This document shows positions 17,531 through 26,113 of a DNA stretch of 64,000 bases, in pieces. Position 1 is the stretch's first letter; each line of letters starts with the position of its first letter. The notes beneath the pieces were generated by a model that saw only the letters and a program-made list of their open reading frames with translations, was not told where the DNA came from and made no database searches. The stretch spans positions 1 through 64,000 of the forward strand of contig NZ_JAUTWS010000029.1 in NCBI RefSeq assembly GCF_030657435.1, given 5' to 3'. The DNA comes from Paracraurococcus lichenis. Its GTDB lineage: Bacteria > Pseudomonadota > Alphaproteobacteria > Acetobacterales > Acetobacteraceae. Both the position numbers and the translations under genes were made by a program.

Positions 17531-18507
17531 CGGCGCCGCTACTGGCTGTCGATGATCTGGTCGTCGACTATCGCACGCCCCGCGGCACGCTGCGGGCGGT
17601 GGATCGCGTGAGCCTGGCGGTGGCGCGGGGCGAGACGCTGGGGCTGGTGGGCGAATCGGGCTGCGGCAAATCCTCGCTCGGCCGGGCGATCGTGCAGCTG
17701 GTCGAACCCAGTGCCGGGGCGATCCGGCTCGACGGCACCGACATCATCCGGCTGCCGGCCCGCACGCGACATGCCCTGCGGCCGCGGGTGCAGATGATCT
17801 TTCAGGACCCGGCCGGCGCGCTCGACCCGCGGCATCGGATCGGCTGGTCGATCGCCGCGCCCCTGCGCGTCGGTAGCAGCGGGGGCGGCCCCGCCGCGCG
17901 GCGCGCGCGGGTTGCCGAGCTGATGCAACTCGTCGACCTTCGCCCGGAACTCGCCGAGCGTCTGCCGCACGAATTGTCGGGCGGGCAGCGGCAGCGGGTC
18001 GGCATCGCTCGCGCCCTGGCGACGCGGCCCGACCTGATCGTCTGCGACGAGCCGGTATCCGCGCTGGACCTGTCGCTCCAGGCCCAGGTCATCAACCTGC
18101 TGCGGCGGCTGCAGCGCGACCAGGGCATCGCCTACCTGTTCATCAGCCATGATATCGGGGTGGTCGAACACGTCGCCGACCGGATCGCGGTGATGTATCT
18201 CGGCCAGATTGTCGAGGTGACGTCGCGCCAGGATCTGCGGCAAGCGGCGCATCCCTATACCAGGGCGCTGCTGGCAGCCTCGCCGGTCATTGACCCCGGA
18301 CGGAGCCGGATCGGCAGCAAGAGCGTGATCGGCGGCGACCTGCCGAGCCCCTTCGCGCCGCCGCGGGGCTGCCGCTTCCACACACGATGCTCGCACGCCA
18401 TGCCGATATGCCGTGCGCAGGAGCCGCCGCTGCTGGCAACCGCACCGGGCCAGCTCGCCGCCTGCTTCCTGCACGCCGCCAACCCGGCGACGGCCACCGC
18501 CGCCTGA
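17527..18507 (+). CDS. Dipeptide-type ABC ATP-binding protein (DppF-like)
   Basis: A 326-residue second ATPase. Walker A is GESGCGKSS, the signature is LSGGQRQRVGIARALA, Walker B is LIVCDEPVSALD, and the switch region is FISHDIGVV. The C-terminal GCRFHTRC segment shows the dipeptide-transporter extension. It is the last transporter subunit of the operon; the DmoA-like monooxygenase starts 16 bases further on. Confidence 0.9.
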   Translation: MTAPLLAVDDLVVDYRTPRGTLRAVDRVSLAVARGETLGLVGESGCGKSSLGRAIVQLVEPSAGAIRLDGTDIIRLPARTRHALRPRVQMIFQDPAGALDPRHRIGWSIAAPLRVGSSGGGPAARRARVAELMQLVDLRPELAERLPHELSGGQRQRVGIARALATRPDLIVCDEPVSALDLSLQAQVINLLRRLQRDQGIAYLFISHDIGVVEHVADRIAVMYLGQIVEVTSRQDLRQAAHPYTRALLAASPVIDPGRSRIGSKSVIGGDLPSPFAPPRGCRFHTRCSHAMPICRAQEPPLLATAPGQLAACFLHAANPATATAA

Positions 18508-18523
18508 CGGAGCACGACGCGCG

Positions 18524-19897
18524 ATGACCCGGGAAATCCGCCTCAACGCCTTCCACATGAATGCCCCGGGCCATAGCTGGCCCGGGCTCTGGGCGCATCC
18601 GCGGGATGCCTCGGCACGGCACGACACGCCGGAATACTGGACGCAGCTTGCCCGTATCGCCGAACGCGGCAAGCTGGATGCGGTATTCCTCGCCGATGTC
18701 ATCGGCGTCTACGATGTCTATGGGGGTATTCCGGATGCCGCCTTCCGCGCCGGCGCCCAGGCGCCGACCCTCGATCCGTTTCCCGTGGTGCCGCTGATGG
18801 CGGCGGTGACCGAGCATCTTGGCTTCGGCGTGACCGCGACGCTCAGCTACGAACGGCCCTATCTGCTGGCGCGCCGCTTCTCCACGCTCGATCATCTCAC
18901 CCGCGGGCGCATGGCCTGGAACATCGTCACCGGCATCCTCGACAGCGGCGCCAAGGGCGCCGGCCAGGCGGGTCTCGGCGCGCATGACGAGCGCTACGCC
19001 GCGGCCGAGGAATATCTCGAGGTCGTCTATGCACTGTGGGAGGGCAGCTGGGCGGACGATGCTCTGGTGCAGGACCGGGAGGCTCGGCAGTATATCCGCC
19101 CCGACCGCGTCCGTCGTATTTCTCACCGCGGCGCGCATTACGACCTGGACGCGATCCATCTGGTGCATCCCACGCCGCAGCGCACCCCGCTGCTGTTCCA
19201 GGCCGGCGCCTCTGCCGCCGGGCGGAATTTCGCTGGCGGCCATGCCGAGGCGGTCTTCATCAACGGCCATACCCGGCCGCTGGTCGCCGAGACGGTGCGC
19301 GATCTCAGGCGGCGGGCCGTGGCGCGCGGCCGCCAGGCCGATGACGTGCGGGTCTTCCTCGGCGCCAGCATCATCGTCGCGCCGACCGATGCCGAGGCAC
19401 GCGACCGCCATGCGGAGTACGAGCGCTGGATCGACTATCCCGGCTCGCTCGCGCTGCTCTCGGGCTGGTCGGGCATCGACCTCTCGCGCTACGGTCTGGA
19501 CGAGCCGATCCGGCATGTCACCGGCAATGCCATGCAGTCGCTGATCGAGGCGATCACCACCCGCAGCCCGGAACGCGCCTGGACGGTGCGCGACCTGGCG
19601 CATTTCGGCCAGGCCGGGGGCCGCGGCGCCTTCCTGGTTGGCTCGCCCACCACCGTGGCCGACGAATTGCAGCGCTGGGTGGAGGAGGCCGACCTGGACG
19701 GCTTCAACCTGACCCGCCTGGTCTTCCCGGAGGGGTTGGAGGCGGTGGTCGACCTGCTGGTGCCGGAATTGCAGTCGCGCGGCGTGTTCAAGACCCAATA
19801 TGCCCCGGGACCGCTGCGGCAGAAGCTGTTCGGCGCGCCGCGCCTGCCGGACCGCCACCCGGCGGCGCGGCATCGCGCCTTTGGCCCCGACCGATGA
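18524..19897 (+). CDS. LLM-class monooxygenase, DmoA-like (dimethyl sulfide type)
   Basis: A 457-residue luciferase-like monooxygenase of the NtaA group that most resembles DmoA, the large subunit of dimethyl sulfide monooxygenase, which splits DMS into methanethiol and formaldehyde. Supporting segments: EIRLNAFHMNAPGHSWPGLW at the N-terminus, FLADVIGVYDVYGG, SYERPYLLARRFSTLDHLT, GRMAWNIVTGILDSGAKGAG, HDERYAAAEEYLEVVYALWE, and TPLLFQAGASAAGRNFAG. The frame opens at 18413, but the ATG at 18524 begins the conserved strand and has GGAG upstream. It overlaps the DMSP-lyase-like gene by 4 bases. A second DmoA-like gene begins at 62985. The reduced flavin partner (DmoB-type) is not in the window. 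Confidence 0.85.
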   Translation: MTREIRLNAFHMNAPGHSWPGLWAHPRDASARHDTPEYWTQLARIAERGKLDAVFLADVIGVYDVYGGIPDAAFRAGAQAPTLDPFPVVPLMAAVTEHLGFGVTATLSYERPYLLARRFSTLDHLTRGRMAWNIVTGILDSGAKGAGQAGLGAHDERYAAAEEYLEVVYALWEGSWADDALVQDREARQYIRPDRVRRISHRGAHYDLDAIHLVHPTPQRTPLLFQAGASAAGRNFAGGHAEAVFINGHTRPLVAETVRDLRRRAVARGRQADDVRVFLGASIIVAPTDAEARDRHAEYERWIDYPGSLALLSGWSGIDLSRYGLDEPIRHVTGNAMQSLIEAITTRSPERAWTVRDLAHFGQAGGRGAFLVGSPTTVADELQRWVEEADLDGFNLTRLVFPEGLEAVVDLLVPELQSRGVFKTQYAPGPLRQKLFGAPRLPDRHPAARHRAFGPDR

Positions 19898-20559
19898 GGG
19901 TTCCGGGCGAGCCCGCGCTGCGCGCGCTGATCGCCGCGCTCCACGACGACCTCGCGGCGCGCGAGATCACCGATGCCGATCTCGCTGCCGAACGCGCGGC
20001 GATCCTCGCAAGCTGGAACGCGCCCTTGCGGACTGCCGCCTCGTGCTCGCCGCATCTGCTGCCGGCCTGCCGGCATCTCGACGCGGCCATGGCGGCAGGC
20101 CGGAACCACCCCATCGTCTCGGCCATCGCCCCCTTCCTCCCGACGTTGAGCTGGCGCTACGGCTATCCCGAGCACCCTGAATGGCCCGGCCTTGCCGAAC
20201 GGCTGGCCTTCGCGCCGCTGATCGGTGCGCGGGCGATCTTCACCGATGTCGCGGCGCATCTCGGCCTGACGCTCGTCGCGCCGGAGACCCACTACCCGCT
20301 GCACGCGCATCCGGCGATCGAGCTTTATCTGGTCCTGTCCGGGACGGCGGAGTGGCGGGTCTCCGGGGCACCCTTCACGCTGCAGCCGCCTGGCGCGCTC
20401 ATCCTGCATGCCGGCGGCATCGGTCATGCGATGCGGACCGGGGCCGAGCCGCTGCTTGCGCTCTATGTCTGGCGTGGCGACCTGGCAACGGCGCCGGTCT
20501 ATGTCGCGGAGGATGCCGGACCGGGCGGCGCCGGCCGTGCCTCCGCCGCCAGCAACTGA
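19894..20559 (+). CDS. Cupin protein resembling DMSP lyases (DddQ/DddL type)
   Basis: A 221-residue protein whose C-terminal half is a cupin of the dimethylsulfoniopropionate lyase kind. The metal-binding strand ETHYPLHAHPAIELYLVLSG covers 131-150 and holds H133, H137, H139, E143 and Y145; the second cupin motif contributes H178 in GGIGHAM, and EPLLALYVWRGD follows. In DddQ/DddL/DddW enzymes equivalent His, Glu and Tyr residues bind the metal and start beta-elimination of DMSP to DMS and acrylate. The helical N-terminal half fits as well. The start overlaps the DmoA-like gene by 4 bases, linking a putative DMS producer with a putative DMS oxidiser. The last 61 bases overlap the convergent ferredoxin gene. 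Other cupin lyase substrates remain possible. Confidence 0.75.
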   Translation: MRVPGEPALRALIAALHDDLAAREITDADLAAERAAILASWNAPLRTAASCSPHLLPACRHLDAAMAAGRNHPIVSAIAPFLPTLSWRYGYPEHPEWPGLAERLAFAPLIGARAIFTDVAAHLGLTLVAPETHYPLHAHPAIELYLVLSGTAEWRVSGAPFTLQPPGALILHAGGIGHAMRTGAEPLLALYVWRGDLATAPVYVAEDAGPGGAGRASAASN

Positions 20560-20864
20560 AAGGACAGGTCGGCGCCCCGTCCCGCCCCGCTGCCCGGTGC
20601 CCAGCCTATGGCACGGCGATAGCTGCCGAGCAGGCCGCGCGCCGTCACTTCCGCCAGGGTGATTCCGGTCGGCCCGTCCGGCTCGGGGGCCACATAGAGC
20701 GCATCCTCCGGGCACCAGAGCTCGCACATGAAGCAGCTCTGGCAATCGGCCTGGCGGGCGATGACCGGCATCGCGCCGGGCACCGTATCGAAGACGTTCA
20801 CCGGGCAGGCGCGCACGCAGATATTGCAGCCGGTGCAGCGCTCGGCGCTGATCAGCTCGATCAT
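20499..20864 (-). CDS. Ferredoxin with two [4Fe-4S] clusters (AprB-like partner)
   Basis: A 121-residue dicluster ferredoxin. Cluster motif 1 is C10-x2-C13-x2-C16-x3-C20 and motif 2 is C41-x2-C44-x2-C47-x3-C51, both complete. Residues after about 75 are not part of the ferredoxin fold. The ATG overlaps the stop of the flavoprotein gene by 4 bases, so the two probably form an electron-transfer complex resembling AprAB or fumarate-reductase subunits. The 3' end overlaps the convergent DMSP-lyase-like gene by 61 bases. Its partner is interrupted by a stop codon, so current activity is doubtful. Confidence 0.85.
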   Translation of the reverse strand: MIELISAERCTGCNICVRACPVNVFDTVPGAMPVIARQADCQSCFMCELWCPEDALYVAPEPDGPTGITLAEVTARGLLGSYRRAIGWAPGSGAGRGADLSFQLLAAEARPAPPGPASSAT

Positions 20865-22483
20865 GCCGCCTGTTCCAGGACCGGCAGTGGCGCGGCCGGC
20901 CGGGGCGCGGTCCAGACCGCATCCAGGCCGCCGGCGGTGACGTGGTGGCGCTGAGCGGCGTCCAGCGCCGGCGCATCCTCCCGCCGGTGCATGCCGCGGC
21001 TTTCCCGCCGCGCCAGGGCGCTGCGGTACATCCAGCGGGCGGTCGCCAGCATCGCCGCGGCTTCCCGCGTCCGCAGCGCCGCCTCGGGCGTCGCCGCATC
21101 GGCCATGCGGAGGCTGGCCCAGAGCACGTCCAGCCGGCCGAGACTGTCCTCCAGCCGATCCGCGTGGCGGAAGTAGTTGCGATCATAGGGCAGCACTTCC
21201 GCCCGCACGGCGGCGATGAGGGCGGCGGGATCCTGCGGCCGGTCGCGTCCCGCGGCCAGGGCGGCCCGGCCAGCGCGATGCAGCCGCCGCGGCGTCGCCC
21301 CGATGGCCTGGGCATGCCCGGCCGCGCCGAGGCCCGCCCTATGGCCGGAGGCCATCGCCCAGGCCGCGTTATGGCTGCCGCCGCCGGTGAAGCCGCCGCA
21401 GATCAGCTCCCGCGTCGCCGCATCGCCGGCGGCGAAAAGCCCGGGCAGGGTGGTCGCGCAGCGCTCATCCACGATGCGCAGCCCGCCGGTGCCGCGCACC
21501 GTGCCTTCCAGCCGCAGCGTCACGGGAAAGCGCTCGGTGAAGGGGTCGATGCCGCTGCGGTCGAAGGGCAGAAAGAAATTCGGCTGGGCCAGCCGCATCG
21601 CCCGCTGCGCCGCCGCATCCGCCTTATCGAGCCGGGCATAGACCGGCCCCTGCTGCAGCCAGCGCGCGATGACGGAACGCCCGCCCTTGGAGGAGGCACC
21701 GGGGATCACCGCGCCGGAAGGATCGGTGAAGCTCGCCTAGTCATAGAACAGCGTTTTGGTGACCGTGCCGAAGGCCGGGGATATGGCATAGGCATTGGAG
21801 AATTCCATGCCGGAGAACTCGGCGCCCGCCTCGGCGGCCAGCAGGTAGCCGTCGCCGGTCAGCACGTCGCAGCCGAGCCCGCGGCTGAGGAAGGCGCAGC
21901 CGCCGGTGGCGACGACCACCGCCCCCGCCTCCACCGACCAGCTGTCGCCGCGCTGGCGCCGTACCCCCGCGGCGCCGGCGACGGCGCCATGCTCGTCCAG
22001 CAGCAACTCCAGCGCCGGGCTGTGGTCCAGGATGCGCACGCCGGCCCGCAGCGCGCGCTGCCGCATCAGCCGCATGTATTCCGGCCCCTGCAGCGAGTTG
22101 CGTCGCGGCGCCCCGGCCTCGTCCTGCGGGAAGGGGTAGCCCCAGTCGGCGAGCTGGTTCACCCCGTCCCAGGCGCGGTCGAGCACGCGTCCCATCCACG
22201 CCGGATCGGCGAGCCAGCCGCCCATGCCCCAGCGCTGCCGCATCGCCGCCTGGCGCTGCACCGGGTCCGGCGGCACGTACCAGACCGCCGTACCCGCCGC
22301 CGCGGTGGCGCCGGAGGTGCCGCAGAAGCCCTTGTCGGCCAGGACCACGCGGGCGCCGGCCGCCGCGGCCGCAATCGCCGCCCAGGTCCCGGCCGGCCCG
22401 CCGCCGAGCACGAGCACATCGGCACGGCGCCGATCCGCGCCCCCGGCGGCAGAGCGGGCCGGTCCTGGTGGTGGCAAGGGCAT
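20861..22483 (-). pseudogene. AprA/fumarate-reductase-like flavoprotein broken by in-frame TAG
   Basis: Would encode 540 residues of the FAD-dependent fumarate reductase/succinate dehydrogenase/AprA superfamily. The dinucleotide motif GGGPAG is at 27-32, the mid-protein FAD block is VVVATGGCAFLSRG, and the C-terminal FAD block is LPGLFAAGDAATRE, followed by GGFTGGGSHNAAWAMASG. Codon 249 (21737-21739) is TAG; the same frame continues as ASFTDPSGAVIPGASSKGG with no length change. The flanking sequence FYD-stop-ASFTDPSG suggests that a Trp codon TGG became TAG. The start at 22483 is preferred to 22510 because AGGAAGGA precedes it. It lies in an operon with TauD and a sulfonate-type importer. Nonsense mutation, read-through or sequencing error are all possible. 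Confidence 0.8.
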
Positions 22484-22533
22484 CGCAGTATCCTTCCTGG
22501 CATCGATCACGGGTGCGGCGCGGGGCCGCCGGT

Positions 22534-23445
22534 TTAGGCGGCCTTGGCCTGCGGCGCGCTGCTGCGGGTCACCCCGTTGCGGCCATCGATGCCGACCGAG
22601 ACCGGCCCGGCGATCACCACCCGGCGGACGATCCGCTCCGCATTGCCGTAATCATCCACCGCGCGGTGCTGGGTCGCGCGGTTGTCCCAGATGGCGACGT
22701 CGCCCTGCTGCCAGCGCCAGCGCACCACATTCTCCTCCCGCGTGATGTGGTCCTGCAGGACCTCGACGATCCGGCGCGAATCCGCGCTGTTGAAGCCGAT
22801 CAGCCGGTCCAGGTGGTGGCCGAGGATCAGCGCCCGCTCGCCGGTGATGGGATGCACCTGCACAATCGGATGCTCGCTCTCATAGATCGTCGAGAGGATG
22901 ACCTCGCGGTGGTACTGCTCGCGCGCCGCATCCTGCGTCACCCGCGTGCCGGCATAGTCATAGGCATTAGTGAAGCGCCCCCAGAGCTGGTCGGCGAGGG
23001 CGCGCAGCGGTGCCGGCAGGCTGGCATAGGCGGCCGCCGTATTGGCCCAGACCGTGTCGCCGCCGACCGGCGGGATGACCACGCCGCGCAGCACCGAGAA
23101 TTGCGGGAAGGCGCTGACGAAGGTGACGTCGGTATGCCAGGCGCTGGCGCGGTTCCGCTTGCCGTCGATGTCGAGGACATACTCCGTGCCGTCCAGCGCC
23201 GGCGCGGTCGGGTGCGGCTCGATCGGGCCGAGCAGCGCGCCGAAGGCCTGGTGCGAGGCTTCGTCCAGCCGCTGCTGGCCACGGAAGAAGACCACCTTGT
23301 GCTTCAGGATGGCGTCGCGGATGCCGCGCACGACATTCGGTGCCAGCGTGCCGCCGAGGGTGATGCCATGGATCTCGGCGCCGATCGTCGGCGTAAGCGG
23401 GCGGATATCCAGGCCGATGCTGATCGGCTGTGCGGTCTCGGTCAT
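22534..23445 (-). CDS. TauD/TfdA-family Fe(II)/2-oxoglutarate dioxygenase
   Basis: A 303-residue alpha-ketoglutarate dioxygenase of the taurine dioxygenase family. The iron triad is present: H104 and D106 in SAWHTDVTF, and H260 in DNRATQHRAVDD; R271 or R274 in ERIVRRVVI would bind 2-oxoglutarate. TauD hydroxylates the carbon next to a sulfonate so that sulfite is released; related enzymes act on alkyl sulfates or other substrates, so the precise substrate is open. It lies 33 bases after the permease gene of a sulfonate-type importer and 50 bases before the AprA-like flavoprotein gene, all on the minus strand. Expression under sulfate limitation would be usual for the family. Confidence 0.9.
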   Translation of the reverse strand: MTETAQPISIGLDIRPLTPTIGAEIHGITLGGTLAPNVVRGIRDAILKHKVVFFRGQQRLDEASHQAFGALLGPIEPHPTAPALDGTEYVLDIDGKRNRASAWHTDVTFVSAFPQFSVLRGVVIPPVGGDTVWANTAAAYASLPAPLRALADQLWGRFTNAYDYAGTRVTQDAAREQYHREVILSTIYESEHPIVQVHPITGERALILGHHLDRLIGFNSADSRRIVEVLQDHITREENVVRWRWQQGDVAIWDNRATQHRAVDDYGNAERIVRRVVIAGPVSVGIDGRNGVTRSSAPQAKAA

Positions 23446-23478
23446 GGTCTTGTCCCCTCTGGTTGGTTGCCGTGTGAC

Positions 23479-24309
23479 TCAGGCCTGGTTCCAGCGCATC
23501 AGCCGGCGCTGGACCGCGACCAGTATGGCGTTCAGCCCGACGCCGAGCAGCGACAGCGTCAGGATGCCCGCATACATCTCGGGAATCTGGAAGTTGAACT
23601 GCGCGGCGTTGACCAGGTAGCCAAGCCCCGCCTTGGCGCCGACCATCTCGGCGGCGATCAGCACCAGCAGCGACAGGCCGGCGGCCAGGCGGATGCCGGT
23701 GAAGATGCTGGGCACCGAGGCCGGCAGCACCACCTTGCGGAACAGCGCGACGGGGCCGAGCCCCATGGAGCGCGCCGCCTTCAGCAGCAGCGGATCGACG
23801 GTGCGCACCGCGGTGATGGTCGAAAGCAGCAGCGGCCAACTGGCGGAATAGAAGACCATGGCGATCTTCGAGGTCTCGCCGATGCCGAGCATCAGGGTGA
23901 AGACCGGCAGCAGGGCCAGCGGCGCGGTGTTGCGGAACAGCTCCAGCAGCGGGTCGAGGATCTCCGCCAGCCGCCTGGTGCTGCCGATGACCAGGCCGGC
24001 CGGAATCCAAACCAGGATCGCCAGCAGCAACCCGGCCAGCACCCGGGTGAGGCTGGCCGCGAGATGCTCGAACAGCGCGCCCGACAGCAGCATGCGCCAA
24101 AGCGCGCCGAGAGCGAGGCTGAAGGGCGGCAGAAAGACGCTGTCCACCAAATCCGTCCGCGGCAGGATCTCCCACAGCAGGAAGAACGCCGCCAGCGCGA
24201 TGGACTGGCGCCCCAATCGCGAAAGCCAGCCCCGCCGGGCACGGGAGGCCACCTCGGAGGCCGCTGCGGACCGGACCGGGTGCAACCCGGTGGAGAGAGC
24301 GGACGACAT
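23479..24309 (-). CDS. Sulfonate/taurine-type ABC permease
   Basis: A 276-residue permease of the SsuC/TauC family. Hydrophobic segments include SIALAAFFLLWEILP and VLAGLLLAILVWIPAGLVIG; the EAA loop is KAARSMGLGPVALFRKVVLP, and the end is LLGVGLNAILVAVQRRLMRW. I prefer the ATG at 24307-24309: its distance from GGAGG is right and it overlaps the ATPase stop by one base. A GTG at 24312 is the alternative. It forms a complete importer with 24309-26113. Confidence 0.88.
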   Translation of the reverse strand: MSSALSTGLHPVRSAAASEVASRARRGWLSRLGRQSIALAAFFLLWEILPRTDLVDSVFLPPFSLALGALWRMLLSGALFEHLAASLTRVLAGLLLAILVWIPAGLVIGSTRRLAEILDPLLELFRNTAPLALLPVFTLMLGIGETSKIAMVFYSASWPLLLSTITAVRTVDPLLLKAARSMGLGPVALFRKVVLPASVPSIFTGIRLAAGLSLLVLIAAEMVGAKAGLGYLVNAAQFNFQIPEMYAGILTLSLLGVGLNAILVAVQRRLMRWNQA

Positions 24310-25112
24310 CACGCGACCTCCCGCTGCGGCATGGGCTGACGCAACTGCGCCCAGATCCTGTGCCGCAAGCGGCCGAATTCGGGGCTGGAGCGGAGATCGT
24401 CCTCATGGTCCTCGACCGCGAAGGGCACCGCGATCTCGTCGACGATCCGGCCCGGGCCGGCCTGCATCACCACCACCCGCCGACCGAGATAGAGCGCCTC
24501 GTCGATGCCATGGGTGATGAACAGGATGGTCTTGCCCGTCGACTGCCAGATCTGCAGCAGCTCGTCCTGCAGTGCTTCCCGCGTCTGCGCGTCGAGCGCA
24601 GCGAAGGGCTCGTCCATCAGCAGCACCTCCGGCTCCGCGGCGAGGCTGCGGGCGATCGCCACGCGCTGCTTCATCCCGCCCGACAACTGGTGCGGATAGT
24701 GCTCCTCGAACCCCGCCAGGCCGACCAGCGCCAGGTAGTCCCGCGCCCGGGCGCGGCGCTGCGCGCGCGGCAGGCCGATGGCCTCAAGGCCGAATTCGAC
24801 ATTCGCCAGCGCGGTGCGCCAGGGGAAGAGCGCGTAGCTCTGGAACACCGTGCCGCGATCCGGCCCTGGCCTTGTCACCGGCCTGCCGTCCAGCGTGATG
24901 GTGCCGCTGGTCGGCGTCGCCAGGCCCGCCGCGAGGTCGAGCAGCGTCGACTTGCCGCAGCCGCTCGGACCGACCAGGGCGACGAACTCGCCCGACGCGA
25001 GCGACAGCGTGATCTCCGCCAACGCAGTGAAACCCGGGGCGCTGCCGGAGGCCGCCGGGAAGGTCTTGGTGATCCGGTCGAAGTGCAGTTTGGCGGTGGC
25101 GGCGGCGCTCAT
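24309..25112 (-). CDS. Sulfonate/taurine-type ABC ATP-binding protein
   Basis: A 267-residue ATPase of the SsuB/TauB group. Walker A is GPSGCGKST near 48-56, the signature is LSGGMKQRVAIARSLA, Walker B is VLLMDEPFAALD, and the switch region is FITHGIDEAL, where Gly replaces the usual Asp after the switch His. The gene overlaps the binding-protein stop by 4 bases and the permease start by one. Confidence 0.9.
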   Translation of the reverse strand: MSAAATAKLHFDRITKTFPAASGSAPGFTALAEITLSLASGEFVALVGPSGCGKSTLLDLAAGLATPTSGTITLDGRPVTRPGPDRGTVFQSYALFPWRTALANVEFGLEAIGLPRAQRRARARDYLALVGLAGFEEHYPHQLSGGMKQRVAIARSLAAEPEVLLMDEPFAALDAQTREALQDELLQIWQSTGKTILFITHGIDEALYLGRRVVVMQAGPGRIVDEIAVPFAVEDHEDDLRSSPEFGRLRHRIWAQLRQPMPQREVA

Positions 25113-26113
25113 CCCTGCCGCGCCTCATCACGGAAGGGGTTGAAGGCATTGGTCAGCACATCGGCCGGCTTCAGGCGGCCGATGCCGGCATCGCCGGCGC
25201 GGCCGAACCAATCGATGAAGAGGCCGAAATGCTGGTCCGCCAGCACCCCGCCGCGCCCCGCCAGGCCGGTCGACTTCCAGAAGGCGACGGCGCTGTCGTC
25301 CTCGGCGGTGCGGGCGCGCCGGCGGATGATGTCGCGGTAGCGGGCGACCACTTCCTCGCGCGGGTGGCTGGCGGCCCAGTCAATGGCGCGTGCCGTGCCT
25401 TCGACGAAGGCGCGCGCGGCATTCGGGTTGCGCTGCAGGAAGGGCCGCGTCAGCACATAGGCGGCGGTGGTGAAGTCGCCGAACAGGTCGAAGTCAGACC
25501 GCAGCAGGTGCAGTCCGCCGCGCGAGACTGCGCGATCGCGGAAGATCGGCTCGAACACCACGGCGTCGATCTGCTCGAGGCGCAGCGTCTGTTCGGCATT
25601 CGGTGGCGGCAGCACCACCAGCGTCACCTGCTTGATCTCGGCATCGGTCAGGCCGCCGCGCCGCAGGTATTCCTGAATGACGAACTCATAATGCGCGCCG
25701 AGCGTATTGACGCCGACCTTGCGGCCGATCAGGTCGCGCGGGCCGCGGATGCCGCTGTCCTCCAGCGCATAGAGGCCGCGCCAAGTCTGGCTATCCGTGC
25801 CGGCGAAGCCGATCACCGCACGGATCGGCGCATTGGCGGCGATCAGCTTCAGGATGGAACCGTTGAAGGCGCCGCCGAAATCGACATCCCGGGTGACGGT
25901 CGTCTGGATGTCCTGCGGCCCGCTGATGGTATTGCCGACCCATTTCAGCTTCAGCGGCGCGAGATAACCGAGATCCTCGGCGAGTTCGGGGAACAGCACC
26001 TGTCCCGCCCAGCCCTGGTAGCGCAGTTCCGCCACCTCCGGCGCGGCGGCGATGGCGGGCAGGGACAGCGAGACAAGGCCGGCGGTGGCCAGCAGACGGC
26101 GGCGGGTTGGCAT
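25109..26113 (-). CDS. Sulfonate/taurine-type ABC substrate-binding protein
   Basis: A 334-residue periplasmic binding protein of the SsuA/TauA/NMT1 family. The signal MPTRRRLLATAGLVSLSLPA likely ends near IAAAPE. The mature chain has the family-typical IQTTVTRDVDFGGAFNGSIL and DLIGRKVGVNTLGAHYEFVI. It is first in the minus-strand operon with ATPase, permease, TauD, AprA-like flavoprotein and ferredoxin. The promoter should lie in the AT-rich region 26280-26350 upstream. The exact ligand is unknown; a sulfonate is inferred from TauD. Confidence 0.87.
   Translation of the reverse strand: MPTRRRLLATAGLVSLSLPAIAAAPEVAELRYQGWAGQVLFPELAEDLGYLAPLKLKWVGNTISGPQDIQTTVTRDVDFGGAFNGSILKLIAANAPIRAVIGFAGTDSQTWRGLYALEDSGIRGPRDLIGRKVGVNTLGAHYEFVIQEYLRRGGLTDAEIKQVTLVVLPPPNAEQTLRLEQIDAVVFEPIFRDRAVSRGGLHLLRSDFDLFGDFTTAAYVLTRPFLQRNPNAARAFVEGTARAIDWAASHPREEVVARYRDIIRRRARTAEDDSAVAFWKSTGLAGRGGVLADQHFGLFIDWFGRAGDAGIGRLKPADVLTNAFNPFRDEARQG

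Noticed and set aside
22468-24339. 623-codon plus-strand open frame
   Set aside because: It lies opposite the TauD and permease genes; its sequence is Arg/Gln/His-rich without domain features, a usual shadow in high-GC DNA.
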